This document shows, in pieces, positions 24,921 to 32,379 of a stretch of 47,058 nucleotides of DNA; the first letter of the stretch is position 1, and each line of letters opens with the position of its first letter. The DNA is from an uncultured Verrucomicrobiota bacterium. Its GTDB lineage: Bacteria > Verrucomicrobiota > Kiritimatiellia > RFP12 > UBA3636. Both the position numbers and the translations under genes were made by a program. Location: contig CAMVRE010000006.1 of NCBI GenBank assembly GCA_947169825.1, positions 1 through 47,058 of the forward strand, in the 5' to 3' direction. The notes beneath the pieces were generated by a model. The model searched no databases, was not told where the DNA came from, and saw only the letters and a list, made by a program, of their open reading frames with translations.

Positions 24921-24949
24921 AGTATATCGGCGAGATCCAAAAATGTTAA
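24921..24949 (-). promoter_or_regulatory. promoter of the 600-aa gene
   Basis: TTAACA, 17 nt, TATACT on the minus strand, embedded in an AT-rich patch. The transcription start is predicted near 24914. Confidence 0.6.
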
Positions 24950-24997
24950 CGAAAATTCGACAATAATTGCATTTTCCTCGAATTATCGCTCCAGAGT

Positions 24998-25063
24998 CGC
25001 GGTTGATGACCTTGTCGGCGCGGGTCGTGGAGACGCCGAAGTCCTTCCCCACCTCGCGGAGGG
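24998..25063 (-). pseudogene. 66-bp duplicated fragment of a sigma-factor region 4
   Basis: 65 of 66 bases match 27141-27206 inside the sigma-factor gene. It encodes the helix-turn-helix LREVGKDFGVSTTRADKVI, then diverges at both ends. No start or flanking sigma domains are present. It may be a relic of a paralogous sigma gene or a copied segment. Confidence 0.8.
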
Positions 25064-25077
25064 CGCAGCCGCCTCCA

Positions 25078-25130
25078 AAACAACTGCGGAGCATGGCTCT
25101 GCGGTCTCTGCGCTCTCTGCGTGTGACAAA
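25078..25130. repeat. ctctgcg dispersed repeat fragment
   Basis: The block gctctgcggtctctgcgctc belongs to the same family as the array inside the phosphoesterase gene (355-528) and the block at 29480-29540, where it is likewise preceded by gccgccaccaaaaac-like sequence. Confidence 0.7.
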
Positions 25131-25199
25131 AGAAATTCCGGTGGATTCATAGGATCCACCGGCCCGGGTTGTCGGCGCGCGGATGTGCCGCGCTTGGTT

Positions 25200-25325
25200 C
25201 GGGATTTCGCGAAAACCCGGCCTGCGGCGGCGAAGGCCGCCGCACGAAATCCCGGAGCGAAAACCCGGAACAGGCGGCGCGAGCGCCGCCGGCCGAAAAC
25301 CCGGAAACCCGGAATGGCGCGCGGC
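25200..25325. repeat. cgaaaacccgg repeats alternating with GC hairpins
   Basis: The motif gaaaacccggaa or a variant occurs at least five times, separated by gcggcggcgaaggccgccgc and ggcggcgcgagcgccgcc hairpins. It lies downstream of the DUF2828 gene and might contribute to termination. No gene is supported between 25131 and 25340. Confidence 0.6.
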
Positions 25326-25340
25326 GCGCCCTCCGCGTGT

Positions 25341-26924
25341 TCAGGCGCCGCGGAAGGCAGCCGCGACGCAATCGTAGCGCGGGGCGGCGAGCTTGCGGCG
25401 GATGGTGTCCTCCGGGTCGACCCCGGAGAGCATGTCGAGGATGTTTTGCGAGAAGCCGCTGGCGAGGACGAGGCCGTTGCCGTTCTCCTGGAGAGGAACG
25501 CCGCCGGTGCGGGACGCGACGTTCCAGAAGACGATTTTCGGGAGGTCGTAGCCTTTCTCCTTCCATTCCCGACGGATGGTCTCGAAGAGGATTTCCCGGC
25601 CGGCCTTGGAGGCCTCGCCGTCTTCGTCTTCTTCCTCGTCGTCGGCGAAACAACACCCTCTGGCTTCGTCGAACTCCATGTCGCTGATGATGACGACGGC
25701 GGGGACTTTCTCCTGCGGAATCCCGTTTTCCGAAACGGCGTCGAGGACGAGGCGCATGGTTTCCTCGACATCCGTGTTGGCGCATTCGTCCTCCCCGTAG
25801 GTGCGGACGAGTTTCTCGCGGAGCGTGGCGCAACCGGAGAGGTCGACGAGGCGCGGGAGCTGCGAGAAGGAGATGAAGCGGTTCGCGAAGGGGCCCTCGA
25901 GGTGTTCCGACGCGAGGATCGCCAAGGACGTGGCGACGTCGAGAGCCGTGGCCCGGCCACCGGAGACCGGCGTCGTCATGGAGCCCGAGCCGTCGCGGAC
26001 GACGATGGCGTTGCCGAGGATTCCATTCGGGACGGGGAGCGCCTTCCACTGCGCTTCGAGGAGGGGATCCTCCTCGAAATCCTCCGGATACGCCAAAACG
26101 GGGCCGTGGTAGGCGGCGACGATTTCGTAGGGATAGAGGGCGCCGGCGTTGACCTTGGAAGTTCCTTTTTCGAGGCCGGCGAGATACGCCTTGTAGCGCT
26201 CCGGGTCGTGGGCGAAGAACGCATTGCGGTAGCGGAGGGCCGCCTTGGACGGAACGGCGCCGTAGTCGACGGCGCCCCACTCGCCGGCGCACATGGATCT
26301 CTCCGTCACGCGGAGGCGGGCGCGGAGCGCCGAAAGCTTCCGGCGATAGTCCGCGGGGCGGAGACGGAAGCACGAGAACGCGAGTTCCTTCGCGAGGGAC
26401 TCCTGCTTCGCCGAGACCCCGCGGACCGACGGGAGCCACTTCGCGAGGAGGGACGGTCTTCCGTCGGGGGCGGCGAGGGCGCGGAGGTCTTCCTCCCACC
26501 GGCGCCGGAGAATGGCGAAGACCGCATCTCGGAGCACCGGGCGCGCGGCGGCGTCCGCGACGCCGTCGCCGAGGACGGCCCAAACGTCGTCCCACCGGCC
26601 GAATTCGGGGACGAGGGGGAGGAGCGCGGCGGCGACGCCGTCCGGCAAGCCGGCGAAGACGTCGCGGAAGAGCCCGCGCTCGCCGAGTCCGCCGCGGACG
26701 TCGCGGACGAAGAAGAGGAGGCGGAGGGCCTTCTCCCGGTTCGCGTCGAGGCACTTGCGGAACGCCGCGCGCTTCGCGTCGGCGTCCCATTGGCGCATGG
26801 ACGACACCTTGAAGAAGAAGTCCGCGAAGGGGGACGGGTGCGAGGCGAAGGCCAAGGCGCCGTTTTCGGTTTCGACGAGGCCGTCGTCGCGGACGGTTCC
26901 GTTTTCTTCGTTGATGGGTTCCAT
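25341..26924 (-). CDS. DUF2828-family protein (Ro60/TROVE- and vWA-like)
   Basis: A 527-aa protein with LFFVRDVRGGLGERGLFRDVF (about residue 70), a conserved FGRWDDVWAVLGD block, KWLPS, and YRNAFFAHDPERYKAYL, all typical of DUF2828. A C-terminal von Willebrand A-type domain follows: VVRDGSGSM (a MIDAS-like DxSxS with Asp-Gly in place of Asp-Val), then FISFSQLPRLVDLSG and VVIISDMEFDEA. DUF2828 proteins resemble Ro60/Rsr, ring-shaped proteins that bind non-coding Y RNAs and misfolded RNA; RNA binding here is inferred. The ~140-nt leader is strongly structured. The start is ATG 26924; no convincing Shine-Dalgarno sequence is seen. Confidence 0.8.
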   Translation of the reverse strand: MEPINEENGTVRDDGLVETENGALAFASHPSPFADFFFKVSSMRQWDADAKRAAFRKCLDANREKALRLLFFVRDVRGGLGERGLFRDVFAGLPDGVAAALLPLVPEFGRWDDVWAVLGDGVADAAARPVLRDAVFAILRRRWEEDLRALAAPDGRPSLLAKWLPSVRGVSAKQESLAKELAFSCFRLRPADYRRKLSALRARLRVTERSMCAGEWGAVDYGAVPSKAALRYRNAFFAHDPERYKAYLAGLEKGTSKVNAGALYPYEIVAAYHGPVLAYPEDFEEDPLLEAQWKALPVPNGILGNAIVVRDGSGSMTTPVSGGRATALDVATSLAILASEHLEGPFANRFISFSQLPRLVDLSGCATLREKLVRTYGEDECANTDVEETMRLVLDAVSENGIPQEKVPAVVIISDMEFDEARGCCFADDEEEDEDGEASKAGREILFETIRREWKEKGYDLPKIVFWNVASRTGGVPLQENGNGLVLASGFSQNILDMLSGVDPEDTIRRKLAAPRYDCVAAAFRGA

Positions 26925-27066
26925 TGGTTTTGAAGAGGGACGGGCAGGGTTCGGGGAGCCGCTTCGTGCAGTTTGGATTGCTGGAAGAACCCTTCTTTCG
27001 GGATCGGGGGTGAAAGGCCGAGCGGCGTTCGGCCTCCCCGATCGCGATACCCGCTTTGATCGTTAT
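26925..27066 (-). promoter_or_regulatory. long structured 5' leader of the DUF2828 gene
   Basis: Between the predicted transcription start and the ATG are about 140 nt. The stem GATCGGGG / CCCCGATC (27002-27043) is continued by AGGCCGA / TCGGCCT with a 5-nt bulge, and a GAAG-GGTT-CTTC hairpin follows. This could be a cis-regulatory RNA or, since the downstream protein is Ro60-like, a Y-RNA-like partner. Confidence 0.4.
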
Positions 27067-27072
27067 GTTTCC

Positions 27073-27102
27073 ATTCTACCCGGGGACGCGCCTCGTTTTC
27101 AC
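27073..27102 (-). promoter_or_regulatory. promoter of the DUF2828 gene
   Basis: GTGAAA, 18 nt, TAGAAT (or TGAAAA with 17 nt) on the minus strand, just after the sigma-factor stop codon. Confidence 0.6.
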
Positions 27103-27111
27103 CCCCGCGCC

Positions 27112-27714
27112 CTACGCCGCCGCCCGGAGGCGGAGGAGGGCGCGGTTGATGACCTTGTCGGCGCGGGTCGTGGAGACGCCGAAGGCCTTCCCCACCTCGC
27201 GGAGGGTCGCCGGGACGCCGGTGGCGATGCCGAAGCGCATCTCCACCATCGCCCGGTCGCGGGCGGGGAGGGTCGCGAGGAGGCGGCGGGCGTATTCGCG
27301 GAGCGAGGAGAGGTCCGCCGCCTCCGACGGGTCCGCGGCGCCCTCGTCCGCGTAGAGGTCGTGGCCGGTGGCCTCGCCATCCTCCCCCACCGGGGCGTCG
27401 AGGGAGATGTGCGTGTAGGTCTCGCGCCACTTCCGGGCCGCCTCGCCGACGGTCTTGCGAATCCACGGCATCGCGTAGGTGGAGAACTTGTTGCCGAGTT
27501 CCGGCCGGAACCCGTCCGCGGCCCGCTGGAGGCCGGGCACGCCGGCCTGGACGAGGTCGCGGCGGAGCTCCTCCTGCACGCCCGCCGGCTCCTCGCCGGC
27601 CCACTTCGCCGCCTGGCGGTGCGCTTCCGCGCGCACCAGGTTGAGATTGTCCGCCACGAGGCGGCGGACGGCCTCTTCGTCGCGCGAGGCGACGGTATCG
27701 TATGTCTTGCTCAT
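27112..27714 (-). CDS. sigma-70-family RNA polymerase sigma factor
   Basis: A 200-aa protein with region 2 (ARRL-type ADNLNLVRAEAHRQAAKWAG, DLVQAGVPGLQRAADGF, NKFSTYAMPWIRKTVGEAAR; the -10 recognition helix is in the last segment) and region 4 (LPARDRAMVEMRFGI, LREVGKAFGVSTTRADKVINRALLRLR; the -35-binding helix-turn-helix). Region 1 is absent and region 3 reduced, so it is an alternative sigma, not the housekeeping factor. ATG 27714 has GAGGAAC upstream. A perfect consensus promoter drives it through a ~190-nt leader. Codirectional accessory genes on both sides may be its regulon, but no distinct promoter class could be tied to it. Confidence 0.85.
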   Translation of the reverse strand: MSKTYDTVASRDEEAVRRLVADNLNLVRAEAHRQAAKWAGEEPAGVQEELRRDLVQAGVPGLQRAADGFRPELGNKFSTYAMPWIRKTVGEAARKWRETYTHISLDAPVGEDGEATGHDLYADEGAADPSEAADLSSLREYARRLLATLPARDRAMVEMRFGIATGVPATLREVGKAFGVSTTRADKVINRALLRLRAAA

Positions 27715-27914
27715 GTTGTTTGTTCCTCGAAGGACTTCTGGACGCATGTCCGGCGTTCGGCCGGAGGGGCACCGTGGGGATGAGACCTCGGTTGCCGGAT
27801 CGATTACTTCCGATCTCTCTGCATGCTTTCGCCTTGTTCGTATGTGTGGGTGTTGCGGTTGTTGTTTGGTTGTTTGGCCTTGCCGCTCGAAAGAGACATC
27901 GGGGCGACGGCTAA

Positions 27915-27943
27915 AGTATACCACGAAGAAATGAAAATGTCAA
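27915..27943 (-). promoter_or_regulatory. strong promoter of the sigma-factor gene
   Basis: TTGACA, 17 nt, TATACT, the closest match to the sigma70 consensus in the window, inside an AT-rich patch. The leader between about 27908 and 27715 holds no recognised element. Confidence 0.85.
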
Positions 27944-27964
27944 CATAAATCTAACAAAAAGTTA

Positions 27965-28279
27965 TCAACAGGCGGATCCGGCGTGCGGCTTGCCCGCCGC
28001 GAGCGCACACAGGCTTTCGTCGCGGAGGTCCTTCGGGACGGGGAGCCCGAGCCGGTCGGTCTGGCCCAGGAGGCCGCGGAGGGCCCGTTCCGCGTGCGCG
28101 CGGTCCTCCGCGGGGGACGGAGATCCCGCGAGGGCTGCGATGCAGTCGTCGAGGGCGGCGTCGAATTCCGCGTCCCCGACGGGGAACTCGATGGAATCCG
28201 TGATCTTCGCGATGAAATGGAGCACAATGTCTGCGGGGTTGTCGCCCGCCGGGGCGAATGTATGGGAGCTGTCGTTCAC
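27965..28279 (-). CDS. small hypothetical protein with GTG, probably leaderless start
   Basis: A 104-aa acidic helical protein (NPADIVLHFIAKITDSIEFP, AEFDAALDDCIAALAGS, HAERALRGLLGQTDRLGLPVPKDL). No family is recognised. The start is placed at GTG 28279 because a TTGAAA-17-TATGCT promoter ends 6 nt before it; the track's longer ORF (to 28678) extends into promoter and repeat sequence and is rejected. It lies upstream of the sigma-factor promoter. Confidence 0.5.
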   Translation of the reverse strand: MNDSSHTFAPAGDNPADIVLHFIAKITDSIEFPVGDAEFDAALDDCIAALAGSPSPAEDRAHAERALRGLLGQTDRLGLPVPKDLRDESLCALAAGKPHAGSAC

Positions 28280-28285
28280 AATCCA

Positions 28286-28314
28286 AGCATACCCGATGGG
28301 CAAATGGTTTTCAA
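28286..28314 (-). promoter_or_regulatory. promoter of the 104-aa gene
   Basis: TTGAAA, 17 nt, TATGCT, then 6 nt to the GTG start. Confidence 0.65.
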
Positions 28315-28342
28315 CCCCGCTTCGCAAGTCCTCCGTGGCTGG

Positions 28343-28520
28343 GTGCGTGACGGAGTCCCCACCCCGCCACGGAAGGCGTTGAACGGCCGCGCGCCGTATG
28401 GAAAAAACACGCGAAAATCCGCTTCCAGAGAAGCAAAAGTCGCCAATTTCACACACGGTGAAATCGAAATAAAGTCGAGGAGGGGTTGCTTTCGCTACGG
28501 GGAGTTCCGGAGTTTCGGAG
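28343..28520. repeat. ~180-bp dispersed repeat D, copy 1
   Basis: It contains a ...ccccgccacg hairpin half, cggccgcgcgcc, cacgcgaaaatccgctt, gaagcaaaagtcg, the dyad atttcac-acac-ggtgaaat and ggttgctttcgctacgggga. These blocks recur in the same order at 32380-32560. The dyad resembles an operator or small hairpin. Confidence 0.8.
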
Positions 28521-28612
28521 CCCGGGCGTTTCCGGAATGCTCCCAGACTCCCAAACTCCCGGGAGCGGAAGCAACGGTGGATACGGAAGGTCGTTCGTCC
28601 TGAAAAGGCGGG

Positions 28613-28662
28613 GGCTCCAATGCCGGACAGGACGCGCGCCGTTGATGGAAGTCTACCCGCCG
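28613..28662. repeat. 50-bp promoter-proximal repeat E, copy 1
   Basis: Identical over about 50 bp to 30608-30657, from ggctccaatgccggacagg to gtctacccgccg. It covers the -10 box and the first ~40 transcribed bases of a minus-strand promoter. Confidence 0.85.
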
Positions 28663-28678
28663 CATGCGGCGTTTTCAA
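28650..28678 (-). promoter_or_regulatory. orphan copy of the TTGAAA-TAGACT promoter
   Basis: TTGAAA, 17 nt, TAGACT on the minus strand. No convincing gene starts nearby: downstream lie repeat D and then the separate promoter at 28286. It is probably a relic of a deletion. Confidence 0.55.
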
Positions 28679-28693
28679 CCGGCGCCACGGGGG

Positions 28694-29083
28694 TCAAGAC
28701 CGAAGGATGTCGGATTTCCCACACGCCTCGACGATTCGCCGAACTTCGCTCGGGCTGAACGGAAGAACCTCGGAGATGTCGATTCCGCGCGGAATGAAAT
28801 CCGAACGCATCTTGGCGTTGTAATTGAGGGAATGAGTGATCGCCTCGATCGAGTGGATGTTCTGCTCGTTCCACCAAACGGCGAGATCCTCGACAAGGCG
28901 GTGCAGTTTTCCCTTGCGGAGTATGCGCAGCATCCATTCTTCCCGCCTTGCGGATTGCAGGTGTTGTTCCAATGACGGATTGTAGTCGATGCAGTTCTGC
29001 GGCCTCGCAGCGGCGGGCTGTGCCCGCCGCGCATCGGCCGATTGCTCGCGGCTTCGCCGCTCGGTGGTTGTTTTTGCGGTCAT
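28694..29083 (-). CDS. hypothetical protein with palindrome-derived N-terminus
   Basis: The credible part of this frame is the C-terminal ~95 residues (SLEQHLQSARREEWMLRILR, LHRLVEDLAVWWNEQNIHSI, SLNYNAKMRSDFIPRGIDIS), a helical sequence I do not recognise. The N-terminal part (TTERRSREQSADARRAQPAA) is encoded by a cggccga-ctcgcggcttcgccgctcgg palindrome, so the original start is probably lost. ATG 29083 is a formal choice; the promoter at 29229 lies upstream. It may be a degraded gene. Confidence 0.4.
   Translation of the reverse strand: MTAKTTTERRSREQSADARRAQPAAARPQNCIDYNPSLEQHLQSARREEWMLRILRKGKLHRLVEDLAVWWNEQNIHSIEAITHSLNYNAKMRSDFIPRGIDISEVLPFSPSEVRRIVEACGKSDILRS
29032..29065. repeat. cggccg/ctcgcggcttcgccgctcgg extragenic palindrome
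   Basis: A hairpin gcggcttcgccgc with flanking catcggccgattgct. Related copies occur at about 308-340, 29305-29337, 30719-30750 and 43189-43226, often right after a cgtggcgggg hairpin. Confidence 0.7.
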
Positions 29084-29228
29084 GTTCCAGAGAAGAAATA
29101 GCCCCCGTCGACGAAACCGCGCGGCACCTTCACGAGACGGTTCCTCGGGGGGCGTATCCGTTCCACGCGACAGTACCGCTAGTCGTATCCCTGAGGTAAT
29201 GGAACGGACCGAAAAGTCCAACGCCCAT

Positions 29229-29257
29229 AGTCTACCCGCCGGGCGCGGCGTTTTCAA
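29229..29257 (-). promoter_or_regulatory. TTGAAA-TAGACT promoter upstream of the 129-aa frame
   Basis: TTGAAA, 17 nt, TAGACT; -35, spacer and -10 are nearly identical to 28650-28678 and 30645-30673, but the downstream sequence differs. Confidence 0.6.
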
Positions 29258-29273
29258 CCGGCGGCTTCGCAAG

Positions 29274-29337
29274 GCGTGGCGGGGTCTGTTCCCCGCCACG
29301 CCCGCATCGGCCGAGCGCTCGCGGCTTTGCCGCTTGG
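29274..29337. repeat. paired extragenic palindromes
   Basis: A gcgtggcgggg-tctgt-tccccgccacgc hairpin is followed by catcggccgagcgctcgcgg. From 29338 to 29535 come an imperfect inverted repeat of ggacgacgggacgacgg and ctctgcg repeat blocks; no gene is supported there. Confidence 0.7.
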
Positions 29338-29535
29338 AGAGGACGACGGGACGACGGACTGACGTGACGACGAGAAATCGCGCCTCCTATTCCGAAGGAT
29401 CGAGGATGCGTCTCCCATCGTCTTGTCGTCTCGTCGTCCTGAAACCAGGCGGCGCAGCCGCCACCAAAAACAAACTCCGCGGACTCCGCGGCTCTGCGCG
29501 AGATTCCGGAGCAGGGCTCTGCGCTCTCTGCGTGG

Positions 29536-30456
29536 CTAAGGCCGGTTCTTGTTGCTTTCCACAAGGGCCGCGACCTTGTCGGCCAGCGACTTGATTTCCT
29601 CGGCGGTGGCGGGGGTCCCTCCCTTGATGATGTCGGGCCAGATCTGGTAAAGATGGATGGCGGTGTCGGCCAGCCGCTCCAGGGCGGAACGGTTGTTGCG
29701 GACGAAGTTGCGCAGCCGGCCGAGGTCGCCTTCGCCCAGCTCGCCGGCCGGGCTTTCCGGGGAGAGGTTCCCGTCCAGGTCCATCCATCCCACGGAATCC
29801 GGCTTCAGCTCGTCGGACGCGTCCAGCTGGAAGGCGATCCGGTTCGCCGGGCCCCGGCGCTCGTAGGCCCGGGACTCGTCGATCCAGATTTGCATGGGAA
29901 GGAGCGTTTCCTTCTTCCATTTGACGGCCATGTCCTCCCCGATATGCCGTTCGCCTTCGTCCGGCGATTCCACGACGGCTCCCGTTCCACGCGCGCGAAG
30001 CAGAATCCACTTGCGGAACCATTCCGGTTCGTTGGCGACGTTGTCGGCGAGTTCCTTGATCTTGCGCTTGCCGAGCCGCGCGTCCAGGACGGCGAGCAGC
30101 CGGATGAAGTAGTTCTCGTGCGCGATCGCCTCCTCGATGGACAGCACGTTCAGGTACTGGTGGATGTACCCGGTGGCGGGTCTTCCCCATTCGCATGCGA
30201 CCCACCCCGTTTCCCGTATGATCTCCTCGTCGGGAGGCATGGGATGTTTTCCGTATTTTTCACGGAAGAACATCGGATTCGAGCAGAACCACGGCGTTCC
30301 GTCGACGAGAATGGAGAGCACGTGCATCGTGGATCCTCCCCACCACGGCTTCTCCTTGCACTTCTTGGTCCGGTACACGTCGTAATGGTAGCTGACGCGG
30401 CCTTTGAGCCCTTCCGCGAGCCGGCTTTCCAACGCTTGCTTGGTCTTGCTCCACAT
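29536..30456 (-). CDS. SF0329-like hypothetical protein
   Basis: A 306-aa protein starting MWSKTKQALESRLAEGLKGR, VSYHYDVYRTKKCKEKPWWGG, a beginning I associate with the SF0329 family of uncharacterised bacterial proteins. The remainder (STMHVLSILVDGTPWFCSN, ENYFIRLLAVLDARLGKRKI, HLYQIWPDIIKGGTPATAEE) is soluble and shows no catalytic motif. The start at 30456 has AAAGAGAAC upstream; the promoter lies ~190 nt upstream. Confidence 0.65.
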   Translation of the reverse strand: MWSKTKQALESRLAEGLKGRVSYHYDVYRTKKCKEKPWWGGSTMHVLSILVDGTPWFCSNPMFFREKYGKHPMPPDEEIIRETGWVACEWGRPATGYIHQYLNVLSIEEAIAHENYFIRLLAVLDARLGKRKIKELADNVANEPEWFRKWILLRARGTGAVVESPDEGERHIGEDMAVKWKKETLLPMQIWIDESRAYERRGPANRIAFQLDASDELKPDSVGWMDLDGNLSPESPAGELGEGDLGRLRNFVRNNRSALERLADTAIHLYQIWPDIIKGGTPATAEEIKSLADKVAALVESNKNRP

Positions 30457-30607
30457 TTCGTGTTCTCTTTCTTTTTCTCGTCTTCGCGGGTTGTGGCGGA
30501 ATTCTGATTCGAAGGAAAATGGGGGGGCGGGAGGACAGTGGCAGACCGTTATCCGGGCATTCGGACCGGCCTAGAGCGCATAACCTCCGCCGCCCCCGGC
30601 GCGCGTC

Positions 30608-30657
30608 GGCTCCAATGCCGGACAGGACGCGCGCCGTTGATGGAAGTCTACCCGCCG
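30608..30657. repeat. 50-bp promoter-proximal repeat E, copy 2
   Basis: Same sequence as 28613-28662, here downstream of an active-looking promoter for the SF0329-like gene. Confidence 0.85.
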
Positions 30658-30673
30658 AGCGCGGCATTTTCAA
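30645..30673 (-). promoter_or_regulatory. promoter of the SF0329-like gene
   Basis: TTGAAA, 17 nt, TAGACT. The TAG of the -10 box is also the stop codon of the upstream gene. The stretch 30457-30644 holds the leader and a repeat and shows no gene. Confidence 0.65.
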
Positions 30674-31445
30674 CTCCCGCCTGACGGCCTCGCAGGGCGT
30701 GGCGGAAACCGCCCCGCCCGCATCGGCCGAGCGCTCGCGGCTTCGGCGGTGGCGCCTCGCAATCCCCGGCCGCGGGCCGTCGGTCCGCGAACTGCGGCTG
30801 TCCGTCCAGGAGGAACTTCCAGTCGGCGTTCCGCAGTTTCGACCAGTCGCAACGATCCGCGAACCGAGGCTGATAGCGCAGGAGGAGGGCCCAATCGGAC
30901 CCCGTGAAACGGTCCCACGGACACCGGTCGGCGTATTCCGGCCGACTGGAGGCCAGCACGACGTAATCGGCGGGTTCCAGCCGGCTCCAGTCGCATCGGG
31001 ATTCCAGCTCCGGGCGCTCCTCCAGAATCAGGGCCCAGTCGAAACCGGTGAACCGGGCTTCGACGGATTCCGGCAGCCTGTCGACGAAGTGCGGCTTCTT
31101 CCGCAGCAGCGACACCCAGTCCTCGGACCGGAGCCTGTCCCATTCGCACCACCGGGCGAACCGGTCGTCGGCCTGGAGCATCACGCTCCAGTCGTTCCCG
31201 TCCAGTTTCTCCCGCGGGAATGTCCCGTTTTCGGCGGCGCCGGGCGTCGTCATGGCCTTCCCGGCGCGGACCGTGAGCTCGCTGTCGGCGTCGAAATCGT
31301 AGAGCACCGCATGCAAAAACCTCACTTCCGGAAGGAACTTGTGGTCATCCGGAAAGGATTGGAAGCGCTGCACGTCGCGAGGGTCCGTGCAGGGGCTGCG
31401 GAAAACGGTGTCCGCCGGGACGGTCGTGGATTCGGTGTCGTTCAT
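30648..31445 (-). CDS. W-repeat hypothetical protein with repeat-derived C-terminus
   Basis: A 265-aa protein. Residues ~80-225 consist of about five degenerate ~26-aa repeats, C.W..L...DW..LL...P.FA.., for example CEWDRLRSEDWVSLLRKKPH, CDWSRLEPADYVVLASSRPE, CPWDRFTGSDWALLLRYQPR and CDWSKLRNADWKFLLDGQPQ. The last ~35 residues are encoded by an extragenic palindrome and end in the -10 box of the next promoter, so the natural C-terminus was probably replaced. Function is unknown; it is a likely scaffold repeat. The ATG at 31445 follows the preceding gene by 26 nt. Confidence 0.65.
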   Translation of the reverse strand: MNDTESTTVPADTVFRSPCTDPRDVQRFQSFPDDHKFLPEVRFLHAVLYDFDADSELTVRAGKAMTTPGAAENGTFPREKLDGNDWSVMLQADDRFARWCEWDRLRSEDWVSLLRKKPHFVDRLPESVEARFTGFDWALILEERPELESRCDWSRLEPADYVVLASSRPEYADRCPWDRFTGSDWALLLRYQPRFADRCDWSKLRNADWKFLLDGQPQFADRRPAAGDCEAPPPKPRALGRCGRGGFRHALRGRQAGVENAALGG

Positions 31446-31471
31446 GGTCGTTTGTCTTGAAAGAGAGTGAC

Positions 31472-32260
31472 TCAGTTCAACGTCGTTTCGACGTCCAGGA
31501 CCTCCGCCGCCTCGGCGCGATTCAAAAGTCCGGCAAGGGCGCGGGTGTCGACTCCCTTGTCCCGGAAAGCCTCCAAGGTTCGCTTGCAACCCTCGTAGGC
31601 GGCGATTCCTTCGCGGATCGTGTCGGCGTTGTCGCGAAAGGCGAAGCATTCGAGGAAGTCGGCAAGGTCGGTTGTCTCTTCGCAGGCCATCGCGTCGTGG
31701 GCGATACAGAGCCAGACATCCCCGCCTTTCGGCTCGTTGCAGGACTGGTAGTTGGTGCGGTAGACGAGTTCGCCATCCATGTAGAGGGAAACATCCCAGA
31801 CCTTGTGGTTGGGCGTGAACTTCCGGATGCCGGCATCCGCGTTTTCCTTCGCCTCCACCCGGAACCGCTTCACGGTTTCGGCGAGGGCTTTCCCGTTGTC
31901 GAGGGACTCGAGAGGGGGGATTTCGTGGGACATGGATGGCTTTTCCTTGGTTTGTCGAGGAAGAGGGTTGTCGGCATCATCGCAACGATGCAAAGAGACG
32001 CTAGAAGTCCTTGCGGCTAGGTCTAGGTAGTGCATGACCGCAAGGCCCTTTCGGCTACGGCAGAGGGTGGAGCCGATGGACTCGTCTAACGCCTCCCGGA
32101 ACTTGAACTTGGAGTGGAACATGACGATTTTGTCCGCAAGGTCCGTCATTTGCCTCTCGGTTTCGAATTCGGATTCTGGATACCTGACAAACTCTTCCAT
32201 AGCCTTCATCGGGTCGGTTTCCGCGAGGTCCATCAATTCTTTGTAGCGTTCTGTAGTCAT
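31472..32260 (-). CDS. hypothetical protein, possibly two genes fused in frame
   Basis: The open frame codes 262 aa. Residues 1-~65 (MTTERYKELMDLAETDPMKA, FVRYPESEFETERQMTDLAD) look like a genuine N-terminus, with AAAGGAAC before the ATG and a promoter 25 nt upstream. Residues ~66-109 look non-coding (many Ser/Arg/Cys). An internal ATG at 31933, preceded by AAGGAAAAGCC, would start a 153-aa protein (MSHEIPPLESLDNGKALAET). The second half contains HKVWDVSLYMDGELVYRTNY and is unassigned. Either one fused gene or an in-frame deletion joining two genes is possible. Confidence 0.55.
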   Translation of the reverse strand: MTTERYKELMDLAETDPMKAMEEFVRYPESEFETERQMTDLADKIVMFHSKFKFREALDESIGSTLCRSRKGLAVMHYLDLAARTSSVSLHRCDDADNPLPRQTKEKPSMSHEIPPLESLDNGKALAETVKRFRVEAKENADAGIRKFTPNHKVWDVSLYMDGELVYRTNYQSCNEPKGGDVWLCIAHDAMACEETTDLADFLECFAFRDNADTIREGIAAYEGCKRTLEAFRDKGVDTRALAGLLNRAEAAEVLDVETTLN

Positions 32261-32285
32261 TGTTGATTAGTTCCTTTCCAACCAT

Positions 32286-32314
32286 AGTATATCAATCCGG
32301 TTTGAAAATGTCAG
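32286..32314 (-). promoter_or_regulatory. promoter of the 262-aa gene
   Basis: CTGACA, 17 nt, TATACT, with the TGACATTTTCA context also seen in the sigma-factor promoter. Confidence 0.7.
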
Positions 32315-32379
32315 CGGAATTTTCGCGTGATTCTTGATTTTCTCGAAAACACCCTCGTAGAGGAGTGTTTCTTATGGCG

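Noticed and set aside
27950-27975. DnaA box / replication origin (ttatcaaca in an AT-rich patch)
   Set aside because: A single imperfect box; the AT-rich patch is explained by the sigma-factor promoter, and no dnaA, dnaN or box cluster is present.
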